DNA of 64,000 bases, from the NCBI GenBank assembly GCA_964651385.1, contig CAZYYM010000001.1, forward strand, positions 62,001 to 126,000, in the 5' to 3' direction. Below, piece after piece: positions 51,844-59,481 of this stretch. The stretch's first letter is position 1; each line of letters starts with the position of its first letter. This DNA comes from GCA-001735895 sp964651385 (GTDB taxonomy: Bacteria; Pseudomonadota; Gammaproteobacteria; GCA-001735895). The notes beneath the pieces were generated by a model that saw nothing but the letters and a program-made list of their open reading frames with translations, made no database searches and had not been told where the DNA came from. The translations under genes were made by a program, and so were the position numbers.

Positions 51844-53256
51844 ATGGATAAGAACGTTAGTAGTCGTAATACAATTGAAAAGGCCTTTCGTATTAATCTC
51901 GATAAATACAAATACGGCACTATTGCAGAAATCGGGGCCGGTCAGGAAGTTGCCCGGCAGTTTTTCAAAGCCGGTGGCGCAGCCGGAACCATCGCAAAAA
52001 CCATTTCCGCCTACGATATGAAATTCTCCGACGCCATTTATGGCATTCAGGAAGATGGCCGCTATGTGAGCAAGTCACGCGTTGAGGCGATGATCGAAAA
52101 AGAGTTCGATCTGGTTATAGATCGGGTTGGTACCTCTCGTTCCAAATCGTCCCGATATTTTTCCTACGGCGCAACAGTAGCCGCAAAAAGCTATCACAAC
52201 GACAACGAATGTCATGCCTGGTGTGGCATTCGAATGCAAATGTACCCGAATGCGGTAGCGTCTGAAATCATCGTTCATATTCGCATGCGTGATGAAAATG
52301 CCGACCGACAACAAAGTGCGCTCGGAACATTTGGCATTAATTTAATCTACGCGGCCAGCTACTATTACGAAGATCCAAAAATTCTAATCGATTCCCTGAC
52401 AGACAATCTCGAACAAGGTCGCATTGAAATTGATTTCATCAAATTTTCCGGGCCTTATTTTGAAGAAATTAATAATCACGCTATTGCCTTGCACCTTATT
52501 CGTAGCTGGAAAGCCCGCGCGATTATGTTCAAGCCCGACGGTTCGGTCATCATTCCTGCAGAGATGCTTTATAAGAAAAACGTACTGACAATACGCGGTA
52601 CATTCCAACCCATTACCCGCTTAAATGCCGACATGATTGAACAGGGTTTAAAGTATTTCACCAATATGGAAGGTATTACCCTGGATAACAGTATTGCCCT
52701 GGCTGAAATTTCGCTTAACGATGCACGGGGCAATGATTTAAAAGTATCAGAAGAAGATATGATCGATCGAGTCAGCCTACTCAATAAGCTGGGTTATAGC
52801 GTCATGATTACCGACTATACGCGATATTTCTCTCTTCGGGCCTATTTCAGACAATTCACTAAATTACAAATTGGCATCGTCGTCGGTATCATCAACATCC
52901 GGGAAATATTCGACGAAAACAGGTACCGTGGTATCGAGGGCGGTATACTTGAAGGTTTTGGAAAGCTGTTCCCTGACAATACCCGTTTACTGGTTTATCC
53001 GGAAGTCGATCAATCCGGTAAATTCCGTGATTTCACCAATGTTGACCTGCCAGAAAACCTGCAGTATTTATACAAGCATCTGCTGGCAAATAATTTTATT
53101 TTTGGCATCGAATGCAGCGATAAGGCGTTATTGAATATTTTTTCCCGGGAAGTACTCACACATTTACCGAATGGACGTGGTGACTGGGAACAGTGTTTAC
53201 CTGAAGGTGTGGCCGAGGAGATTATTAGCCAGAAACTATTCGGTTATCGCGACTAA
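51844..53256 (+). CDS. Conserved uncharacterised cytoplasmic protein (470 residues)
   Basis: I do not recognise an experimentally defined family. The sequence starts after a short basic N-terminus with KYKYGTIAEIGAGQEVARQFFKAGGAAGTIAKTISAYDMKFSD, a glycine-rich run that could bind a nucleotide or cofactor. The middle part has HAWCGIRMQMYPNAVASEIIVHIRM, an unusual His/Cys/Met segment. The C-terminal half has IGIVVGIINIREIFDE. No signal peptide or membrane segment. Similar proteins are often mis-annotated as TonB-dependent receptors; this sequence shows no such barrel features. Confidence 0.7.
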   Translation: MDKNVSSRNTIEKAFRINLDKYKYGTIAEIGAGQEVARQFFKAGGAAGTIAKTISAYDMKFSDAIYGIQEDGRYVSKSRVEAMIEKEFDLVIDRVGTSRSKSSRYFSYGATVAAKSYHNDNECHAWCGIRMQMYPNAVASEIIVHIRMRDENADRQQSALGTFGINLIYAASYYYEDPKILIDSLTDNLEQGRIEIDFIKFSGPYFEEINNHAIALHLIRSWKARAIMFKPDGSVIIPAEMLYKKNVLTIRGTFQPITRLNADMIEQGLKYFTNMEGITLDNSIALAEISLNDARGNDLKVSEEDMIDRVSLLNKLGYSVMITDYTRYFSLRAYFRQFTKLQIGIVVGIINIREIFDENRYRGIEGGILEGFGKLFPDNTRLLVYPEVDQSGKFRDFTNVDLPENLQYLYKHLLANNFIFGIECSDKALLNIFSREVLTHLPNGRGDWEQCLPEGVAEEIISQKLFGYRD

Positions 53257-53259
53257 AAG

Positions 53260-53616
53260 TTAAACCGACACCTCAGAACATTCAATATACACAGCCAGCA
53301 CACATCCGTTTATGGTAGTGGTTGAATGCTGCGTGCCTTTTTTCATCAATACCAGATCCCCTACTTTATACTCCGTACCATCACTATCGGTTGCATCACC
53401 GCTAATCAGTAAAAACTCCTCGAGACCGTTATGTTCATGCGGCACTGTCATCGTACCGGGCTCCATCTTATACACGTGAAAACCAGTGCCCAAAGGTAAA
53501 TTTCGATTCAATTGCAGCACACTGCCATCGATTTGGCCGTTGTCATTGACGAAATTTTCGAACTCTGCCTCATCGATATTGGCGATAATGCGATCGCCCG
53601 GTGGTACTGGCTTCAT
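53260..53616 (-). CDS. Cupin-domain protein
   Basis: This 118-residue protein has a single conserved beta-barrel (cupin) domain, with metal-ligand motif 1 as PHEHNGLEEFLLISG and motif 2 as GTQHSTTTING. It begins MKPVPPGDRIIANIDEAEFEN. Small cupins of this type act as dioxygenases, isomerases or binding proteins; the substrate is unknown. It converges with the preceding gene, leaving a 4-bp gap. Confidence 0.85.
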   Translation of the reverse strand: MKPVPPGDRIIANIDEAEFENFVNDNGQIDGSVLQLNRNLPLGTGFHVYKMEPGTMTVPHEHNGLEEFLLISGDATDSDGTEYKVGDLVLMKKGTQHSTTTINGCVLAVYIECSEVSV

Positions 53617-53696
53617 GGTTTACTCTATACTGACATCACATTAAGATTGCCACAGCCGTTTGCAATTCGCAATGTGCTAATTAGCGAGTTACGATT

Positions 53697-54368
53697 ATGA
53701 CCTTATCCATAGCCGCCTGGGACGAGAACAGCGGCCAGCTAGGCGCAGCAATTTCATCCTCCAGCATCAGCGTCAGTAGCCGTTGTTTGCACTGGCAGAC
53801 CGGTGTGGGTATTGCACTGAGTCAGAATATTACCGATCCTCGCCTGGGCCAGCGCATGCTATCGTTGCTGAGGGACGGCGTGACCGTTGACGATGCCGTT
53901 AATGCCACCGTACGGAGCACTCCTTTTTCGGCTTATCGCCAACTTGCATTAATCGATCAGAAGGGTCAATCTGGACTATTTACCGGAGATGCGGTACTTG
54001 GCTGTAAATCTTCGGCACAGGGCAGACACTGTGTCGTAGCAGGTAACTTACTCGATACAGAAAGTGTACCCGCTGCAATGGTGGCGAGTTTCGAACAATC
54101 AAACGGCTCATTTGGCTTACGCCTGTTAAATGCGCTCAAGGCCGGTGTCGATGCCGGCGGTGAAGCCGGGCCTTTACATTCTGCAGGATTATTAATCGGT
54201 GGTGAATTTTCCTGGCCACTGGCCGAACTGCGAATCGACTGGGACGATGATCCGATCGGTAAAATGTTTTGCGGATGGGAGGTGTATGAGCCACAAATAA
54301 ATGATTATGTCATGCGCGCATTCGCACCTGGAGATGCTCCTTCGTATGGCGTACCCGGAGACCCGTAA
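53697..54368 (+). CDS. DUF1028 family protein (Ntn-hydrolase-like)
   Basis: This 223-residue protein begins TLSIAAWDENSGQLGAAISSSSISVSSRC, the DUF1028 pattern, with GVGIALSQNITDPRLGQRML and a GDPG-type end as GVPGDP. The family has an Ntn-hydrolase-like fold. It frequently sits next to argE-type deacetylase genes, as here, suggesting a supporting role in amino acid salvage or acyl removal. The stop overlaps argE by 1 bp (TAATG), indicating coupled translation. Confidence 0.85.
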   Translation: MTLSIAAWDENSGQLGAAISSSSISVSSRCLHWQTGVGIALSQNITDPRLGQRMLSLLRDGVTVDDAVNATVRSTPFSAYRQLALIDQKGQSGLFTGDAVLGCKSSAQGRHCVVAGNLLDTESVPAAMVASFEQSNGSFGLRLLNALKAGVDAGGEAGPLHSAGLLIGGEFSWPLAELRIDWDDDPIGKMFCGWEVYEPQINDYVMRAFAPGDAPSYGVPGDP

Positions 54369-55546
54369 TGACAGCCTTAAATAGCGAGCAATTACTCGGC
54401 CGTCTTATCGCCTATGACACAACGAGCACGACCTCAAATCTTGAGTTAATCGACTTTATTCAAAATTACCTCGATGGGTTTTCGGTGAATTCACAATTGG
54501 TCCATAGCGACGACATGACTCGTGCCAATCTCTACGCTACTATCGGCCCCGACGATGTTGGTGGTGTCATGCTGTCCGGACATACCGATGTTGTGCCCAC
54601 CAGCGGGCAGAACTGGAGCAGTGACCCTTACCAGATAAAAATCGACGAAGCTGCTTTTTACGGTCGCGGCGCCTGTGATATGAAGGGATTTATCGCCTGC
54701 GTACTCGCCGCAATACCGCAATTGACGGCGAAGAGACTGTTGACACCGGTACACCTGGCATTTTCATACGATGAAGAAATCGGCTGTGTTGGCGTAAAGA
54801 AGCTCATCGATGCGATGCAAGGGTTCGAAGTCAAACCCGTAATCGGATTAATTGGCGAACCCACTGATATGACAATGGTAGTCGGCCATAAAGGCAAAGC
54901 CGCCTTTCGTGTTGAGGTCAGCGGTGCTTCCTGCCATTCTGCATACATATCAAATGGCGTTAACGCGGTCGAATACGCTGCCGATCTCATATCATTTATA
55001 CGTAAAATGAATACCGAGGTTCGGCAGCGACAACTTGTCGATGATACCTATACCGTGCCGCACTCGACTTTCCATGTCGGCAATATCAGCGGTGGTACGG
55101 CGTTAAATATTGTCCCCAAGCAATGTCACTTCGAATTTGAAATTCGTAACCTGCCGCAGGACCGGCTCGATAGTTTAATTCACGAAATCAAACACTATGC
55201 ACAGGATATTCTGCTTGCTGATATGCGACAACGTTTTGAAGACAGCGCTATCAACTTCAGTCCCATTTCAAATTACCCCGGTTTAATTACGTCGAAAGAT
55301 TCTTATGTCATTGCCTATACCCAGTCGATTAATCCGGTGAATCAATTTGGCGATAATGTCAGTTTTGGTACGGAGGCAGGCCTGTTTGATCGGCATCTTG
55401 GTATCAACAGTGTGGTGTGCGGCCCCGGCAATATAGATCAGGCGCATAAACCGGATGAATTTGTCAGTCGAAGGCAAATGCAGCACTGCGACCGAATGCT
55501 GGAAAATTTATGCCGCCAATGCACTCGTACTTTTGAGTTTGAGTAA
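54368..55546 (+). CDS. argE: Acetylornithine deacetylase (ArgE) family M20 peptidase
   Basis: This 392-residue M20 metallopeptidase-type protein has the zinc ligands in SGHTDVVPTSGQNW, FYGRGACDMKGFIA, and YDEEIGCVGVKKLI (catalytic Glu). The dimerisation domain (about residues 185-300) has CHSAYISNGVNAVEYA. The family deacetylates N-acetylornithine in arginine synthesis. The gene is coupled to the DUF1028 gene, which argues for a salvage role in this context. Confidence 0.88.
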   Translation: MTALNSEQLLGRLIAYDTTSTTSNLELIDFIQNYLDGFSVNSQLVHSDDMTRANLYATIGPDDVGGVMLSGHTDVVPTSGQNWSSDPYQIKIDEAAFYGRGACDMKGFIACVLAAIPQLTAKRLLTPVHLAFSYDEEIGCVGVKKLIDAMQGFEVKPVIGLIGEPTDMTMVVGHKGKAAFRVEVSGASCHSAYISNGVNAVEYAADLISFIRKMNTEVRQRQLVDDTYTVPHSTFHVGNISGGTALNIVPKQCHFEFEIRNLPQDRLDSLIHEIKHYAQDILLADMRQRFEDSAINFSPISNYPGLITSKDSYVIAYTQSINPVNQFGDNVSFGTEAGLFDRHLGINSVVCGPGNIDQAHKPDEFVSRRQMQHCDRMLENLCRQCTRTFEFE

Positions 55547-55554
55547 CTACCGAT

Positions 55555-56052
55555 ATGCGACCTGATATGCCTGAAATTAGCAATCCCATAATTCACGTAG
55601 GTTGGCGCGAATGGCTCGCTCTGCCCGAACTTGGACTACCGGCAATTAAAGCCAAGATTGATACCGGCGCAAAAACTTCGGCACTGCATGCTTTTTATAC
55701 CGAAGCTTACGAAGAAGACGGTATAAACATGGTCAGATTTGGTATTCACCCGATTCAAGGTAAATTTGATCTGGAAGTAGTCTGCAACGCCCCTATAAAA
55801 GACCTTCGGCAGGTTACTGACTCAGGTGGCCACAAGGAAATGCGTTACGTTATAGAAAGTAATATCATAATCGGGCTCTATCAATGGCCCGTTGAACTAA
55901 CCCTGACCAACCGTGATACTATGCGATTTAGAATGCTGCTCGGACGGCGTGCAATGGAAAATCGAGTCGTCGTGGAACCCGGGTCGTCTTATCTTAACGG
56001 TAAATTGAAACCACTAAGCTTATACCAAAAACAATCGGAGTCGCCTACATGA
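55555..56052 (+). CDS. rimB: RimB-like zinc/aspartic protease-fold protein
   Basis: This 165-residue protein has VGWREWLALPELGLPAIKAKIDTGAKTSALHA, the DTGAKTSALHA pattern of RimB-type proteins, and MLLGRRAME near the C-terminus. RimB trims glutamate tails that RimK adds to ribosomal protein S6. It overlaps rimK by 4 bp. It could start at the ATG 12 bp downstream; I kept the first ATG. Confidence 0.85.
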   Translation: MRPDMPEISNPIIHVGWREWLALPELGLPAIKAKIDTGAKTSALHAFYTEAYEEDGINMVRFGIHPIQGKFDLEVVCNAPIKDLRQVTDSGGHKEMRYVIESNIIIGLYQWPVELTLTNRDTMRFRMLLGRRAMENRVVVEPGSSYLNGKLKPLSLYQKQSESPT

Positions 56053-56954
56053 AAATTGCGTTATTGTCGAGAAATCGAAAGCTCTATTCCTCTCGTCGTA
56101 TAATTGAAGCTGCAGAGTCTCGGGGACATGAAGTCATGGTTATCGACGTATTACGGGCTTATATGAATATCGCTTCGCATAAACCGTCAATCCACTATCG
56201 AGGTGAAGTACTCAAAGGCTTTGATGCCGTTATCCCACGTATTGGAGCTTCGGTTACAGCCTACGGCACTTCCGTTTTACGACAATTTGAAATGATGGGA
56301 GTCTCTCCTTTAAACGAATCGGTTGCTATTAGCCGGTCACGTGACAAGCTACGTTCGCTCCAACTATTGTCACGCAAAGGAATTGGCATGCCACTGACAG
56401 GCTATGCCAGTAAACCCGACGATATAAAAGACGTTATCAAAATGGTCGGAGGCGCCCCTTTGGTAGTTAAACTATTGCAGGGCACCCAGGGAATCGGTGT
56501 CGTGCTGGCCGAAACTCAAAAGGCCGCGGAAAGTGTCATCGAAGGTTTCATGGGCGTAAAAGCTGACATACTCGTTCAGGAATTTATCAAAGAAGCCGGT
56601 GGCTCGGACATTCGTTGTTTTATTATCGACGGCAAGGTTGTCGCCGCCATGAAACGACAGGCGCCCAAAGGCGAATTTCGTTCTAATCTGCATCGTGGCG
56701 GCACATCCAGTTTGATTAAAATTACGCCCGAAGAACGCTCTACGGCTGTGCGCGCGGCGCGCATCATGGGCCTCAACGTTGCCGGCGTCGACCTGTTGCG
56801 CTCAAACCATGGCCCGGTTGTTATGGAGGTCAACTCCAGCCCGGGGCTCGAGGGCATCGAAGGCGCAACCGGGAAGGATGTTGCCGGTATGATAGTTAAT
56901 TATATTGAAAAAAGTTGCAAGCCCGGAAAGACCAAGACTCGCGGAAAAGGCTAG
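56049..56954 (+). CDS. rimK: Ribosomal protein S6 modification protein RimK
   Basis: RimK adds glutamate residues to the C-terminus of ribosomal protein S6. The 301-residue ATP-grasp enzyme has [26 protein letters not shown] in outline, [22 protein letters not shown] (ATP-binding loop), and the acidic metal site [12 protein letters not shown]. Length is typical (E. coli 300). The rimB-rimK-astE-like order is a conserved cluster for tunable S6 modification in many proteobacteria. Confidence 0.94.
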   Translation: [301 protein letters not shown]

Positions 56955-57033
56955 TCTGCGTGCGAGCTACGCCTTGCCATGGCCGATTTGGAGTGCTCTG
57001 AATCCTAACGTAATTCTTTGAAGGAGTACTAGT

Positions 57034-58080
57034 TTGCAGTCTGCTATAGAGATTGCCGGCATCAATATCAAACCAGGTAGCCGGCGGTCAATCGATATCC
57101 CCCTACCCAGCTTTTATACGCATAGTGCAGCCAGCATGCCGGTGCATGTCGTGCACGGACGCAATCCCGGGGCCTGTTTGCTGGTTTGCGCCGCAATTCA
57201 CGGAGACGAAATCAATGGCGTCGAAATTATACGTCGTATTCTCACACATAAACTGATCGACAAAATCAAAGGCACATTAATCGCGATTCCGGTCGTTAAT
57301 GTTTTTGGATTTGTATCAAAATCGCGTTACCTGCCCGACCGGCGTGATTTGAATCGGGCCTTTCCGGGATCGGAAACCGGCTCGATGGCTGCACGCCTGG
57401 CGAATACTCTAATGACGGAAGTGATCCCGCATTGTACGCATGCTATCGATTTACATACCGGTGCGGTATACCGCGAAAACCTGCCGCAAATTCGAGCCAA
57501 ATTAAATGATGATCCAGTCACCGAGGCAATGGCTCGAGCTTTTGGCGTACCGGTTATTTTAAACGCCAACCTGGTAGACAATTCATTTCGTGCCGCTGCC
57601 AGCGAAAACAACATGCCTGTAATACTATATGAAGCCGGCGAGGCTCTGCGTTTTGAAGAAGTTGCCATCCGTGCCGGGGTCAAGGGCGTACTTGGGGTGA
57701 TGTCACATCTTGGTATGCGAAGAAAAAGCTTAAAACACAAAGAAACCAAAACACTTATTGCAAATGCCAGCCAATGGATACGCGCAGGTCAAAGCGGTAT
57801 TCTGCGCTCATTAGTTGCCTCGGGTTCGAAGGTAGAAAACGGCGAAATCCTCGCCTATATTAATGACCCGCTCGGCAAAAACAGTGAAACAATACTAAGC
57901 CCGATATCAGGTATCGTCATTGGCAAAACAAATCTACCGCTGGTCTTTGAAGGTGAAGCCATATTCCACATCGCCAGTTACGAAGAGACAGATCATGTTT
58001 CGGACCATATTGAAGCCTATCATGAGGAACTCGATCCGTTGGGGGATAGGCATGAGAGCGATGAGCCGCCGTTGGTTTGA
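57034..58080 (+). CDS. Succinylglutamate desuccinylase/aspartoacylase family protein
   Basis: This 348-residue zinc-dependent M14-like hydrolase has the zinc ligands in AAIHGDEINGVEIIRR and AIDLHTGAVYRENLPQIRAK. A late beta-rich domain includes GKNSETILSPISGIVIGKT. It starts with TTG at 57034, with GAAGGAG upstream. The association with rimK/rimB suggests a role in clearing or salvaging modified glutamyl groups, but AstE-type arginine catabolism is the family's best known reaction and no other ast genes are here. Confidence 0.85.
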   Translation: MQSAIEIAGINIKPGSRRSIDIPLPSFYTHSAASMPVHVVHGRNPGACLLVCAAIHGDEINGVEIIRRILTHKLIDKIKGTLIAIPVVNVFGFVSKSRYLPDRRDLNRAFPGSETGSMAARLANTLMTEVIPHCTHAIDLHTGAVYRENLPQIRAKLNDDPVTEAMARAFGVPVILNANLVDNSFRAAASENNMPVILYEAGEALRFEEVAIRAGVKGVLGVMSHLGMRRKSLKHKETKTLIANASQWIRAGQSGILRSLVASGSKVENGEILAYINDPLGKNSETILSPISGIVIGKTNLPLVFEGEAIFHIASYEETDHVSDHIEAYHEELDPLGDRHESDEPPLV

Positions 58081-58099
58081 TGGATTGGGGCGTTAAATT

Positions 58100-58504
58100 T
58101 TAAACTCCAGTAAGTAATTCAAACGCGGCTTGTTTGGCCGCTTTCTTATCAAAAGTTACCGTTTGCTCGCAGCCGCTAGATTCGTTTACTCTGGCTAAAA
58201 GATGGTCGGGAAAATCCACGTTCGAATTTCGATAATCGCTCAGTGCCCGCCAGATAATCTCTGAATTCATCACCTCCAATTGTCCTACCTGTAATAGATG
58301 TTCAATAATCGAGGCAATTTCCATCCTGCTTTGTTGATAATTGCTTTCCAGCACCCACGCCAATTCACACAGGACAATTTGACCAATAAAGCAGGGGCTT
58401 TCTTCGGTGCAACAGGTTTCTATAAATTCGGAGGCCTGTGCTGCCTGTTTGACGTCATCCTGAACTAGATAGCGTACCAGTACATTTGTATCCAGTCCCT
58501 TCAA
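58100..58504 (-). CDS. vapC: VapC-like PIN-domain toxin
   Basis: This 134-residue PIN-domain ribonuclease has the acidic catalytic residues: Asp in MKGLDTNVLVRYLVQDD, Glu in ELAWVLE, and Asp in VDFPDHLLA and TFDKKAA. VapC toxins cleave tRNA or rRNA. It overlaps the upstream antitoxin gene by 4 bp, the standard VapBC arrangement. The stop falls at 58100, 19 bp past the astE-like gene's end on the other strand. Confidence 0.9.
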   Translation of the reverse strand: MKGLDTNVLVRYLVQDDVKQAAQASEFIETCCTEESPCFIGQIVLCELAWVLESNYQQSRMEIASIIEHLLQVGQLEVMNSEIIWRALSDYRNSNVDFPDHLLARVNESSGCEQTVTFDKKAAKQAAFELLTGV

Positions 58505-58740
58505 AGCTGACCTCTCTTTGTCTTGATTGCGGTTTTCATATCCTCAATGGATACGGCTTTTGGGGGTTTTTTGACTATACCTTTTAGCGTGGTCACATGC
58601 CTGGTAACAGGTACTATGCAAACCGCACCCTTATTATCAACAATAAAATTTATTTTGTCCCCACTATGCAGGTCGAGCAAGGACCGAATATCCCTGGGTA
58701 TGGTAATTTGACCTTTACTGGTAATGGTTGCGGCTGGCAT
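58501..58740 (-). CDS. vapB: VapB-like AbrB/SpoVT-fold antitoxin
   Basis: This 79-residue antitoxin has a swapped-hairpin AbrB-type DNA-binding domain (ATITSKGQITIPRDIRSLLDLHSGDKINFIV, residues 4-34) and a C-terminal tail that should neutralise VapC. The ATG is preceded by a GAG-rich Shine-Dalgarno-like sequence. The palindrome in its promoter is a likely autoregulatory site. Confidence 0.9.
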   Translation of the reverse strand: MPAATITSKGQITIPRDIRSLLDLHSGDKINFIVDNKGAVCIVPVTRHVTTLKGIVKKPPKAVSIEDMKTAIKTKRGQL

Positions 58741-58768
58741 AAGACATCTCTTTTATAAATTACTTTAC

Positions 58769-58797
58769 AGTATAATCCTTACTTTATGGTAAGGCAA
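58769..58797 (-). promoter_or_regulatory. vapBC promoter with palindromic operator in the spacer
   Basis: Reading leftward, TTGCCT (-35, 58792-58797) and TATACT (-10, 58769-58774) are 17 bp apart. The palindrome CCTTAC-N6-GTAAGG (58777-58794) lies mostly within the spacer and overlaps the -35 element. This is a typical placement for repression by VapB or the VapBC complex. Confidence 0.7.
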
Positions 58798-58815
58798 TTT
58801 AGTTAGGTGTGGATT

Positions 58816-58941
58816 CTATAAACTGTTCGGTAACTCCCACACGGTGCCAACTGCTGCATCGTCGCTCCTCCAGAACTCGGGGCCGTTTAAACCGTCATTG
58901 GCACCGAAGCCGATATAGGCGACATCCGCTATCAATTTCTG
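58816..58941 (-). pseudogene. Remnant of an ELWKSDGT-type repeat protein
   Basis: A leftward frame with no plausible start encodes AYIGFGANDGLNGPEFWRSDDAAVGTVWELPNSL and a stop. GPEFWRSDD-AAVGTVW resembles the repeat of hyalin-like surface proteins of the form ELWKSDGTEAGT. Only a single degenerate unit is present, so I read it as the tail of a deleted gene. Confidence 0.5.
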
Positions 58942-58942
58942 G

Positions 58943-59197
58943 TTGAGATTGACTGTGGGGGCAACTGACCGGAGTGGGCTGCCACGTGAAAGTGAAGAAA
59001 TCCATCAGATTGCCGAGCTACTCAGTAGCTCAGGCCACAACACATTGTTTATAGTAAATAATAGACCTGTCCCTATGAGCTTATGGTGGCTAACGCAGGA
59101 CCCTGCGTTTAAATCCCTGTCCGAACATCCAGGCTTTAAAGCACTGGTTAATGAATTACGATCCCGGTCAATTGCTTCAGATCAAGCGAAGTTGTAA
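58943..59197 (+). pseudogene. Probable C-terminal gene fragment (84 residues)
   Basis: This frame opens with a TTG directly abutting the remnant on the other strand and lacks a ribosome-binding sequence. The end, WWLTQDPAFKSLSEHPGFKALVNELRSRSI, resembles the closing segment of TPR-containing sensor proteins. Most likely it is the tail of a truncated larger gene. I recognise no specific parent. Confidence 0.45.
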
Positions 59198-59237
59198 CCA
59201 CCCGTTGAATTTATTTAGCCCGGCCTTTTCCCACAAC

Positions 59238-59432
59238 TTAACGCTGGTTCTCCAGCAACTCTTTCTCATAGATTTTTATATTGTCTGACAGCTGACGTGC
59301 CTTTTGTTCCAGCGCTCGATCGACGCCACCACAACGTTCAAGCCCGTCGTTAACACGCCGCAATTCATGGCGGAGGCTTTCTAATTCTCCAGCTAACGCG
59401 AGTTCTGCCGAGCGCAGTTCTGCCAGTTTCAT
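59238..59432 (-). CDS. Small coiled-coil protein
   Basis: This 64-residue protein is almost entirely helical with heptad-like hydrophobic spacing (LAELRSAELALAGELESLRHELRRVND and ALEQKARQLSDNIKIYEKELL in outline). It lies downstream of recQ on the same strand with 49 bp between. The function is unknown; it may be an accessory to RecQ or unrelated. Confidence 0.55.
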   Translation of the reverse strand: MKLAELRSAELALAGELESLRHELRRVNDGLERCGGVDRALEQKARQLSDNIKIYEKELLENQR

Positions 59433-59481
59433 CCATCACCTTTATAATTTAGTTCACGAATTGGCCCATATATCCCATAAT

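Noticed and set aside
58943..59197. Intact 84-residue gene
   Set aside because: No start signal, abuts another remnant, and the sequence resembles the tail of a larger protein, so it is listed as a fragment instead.
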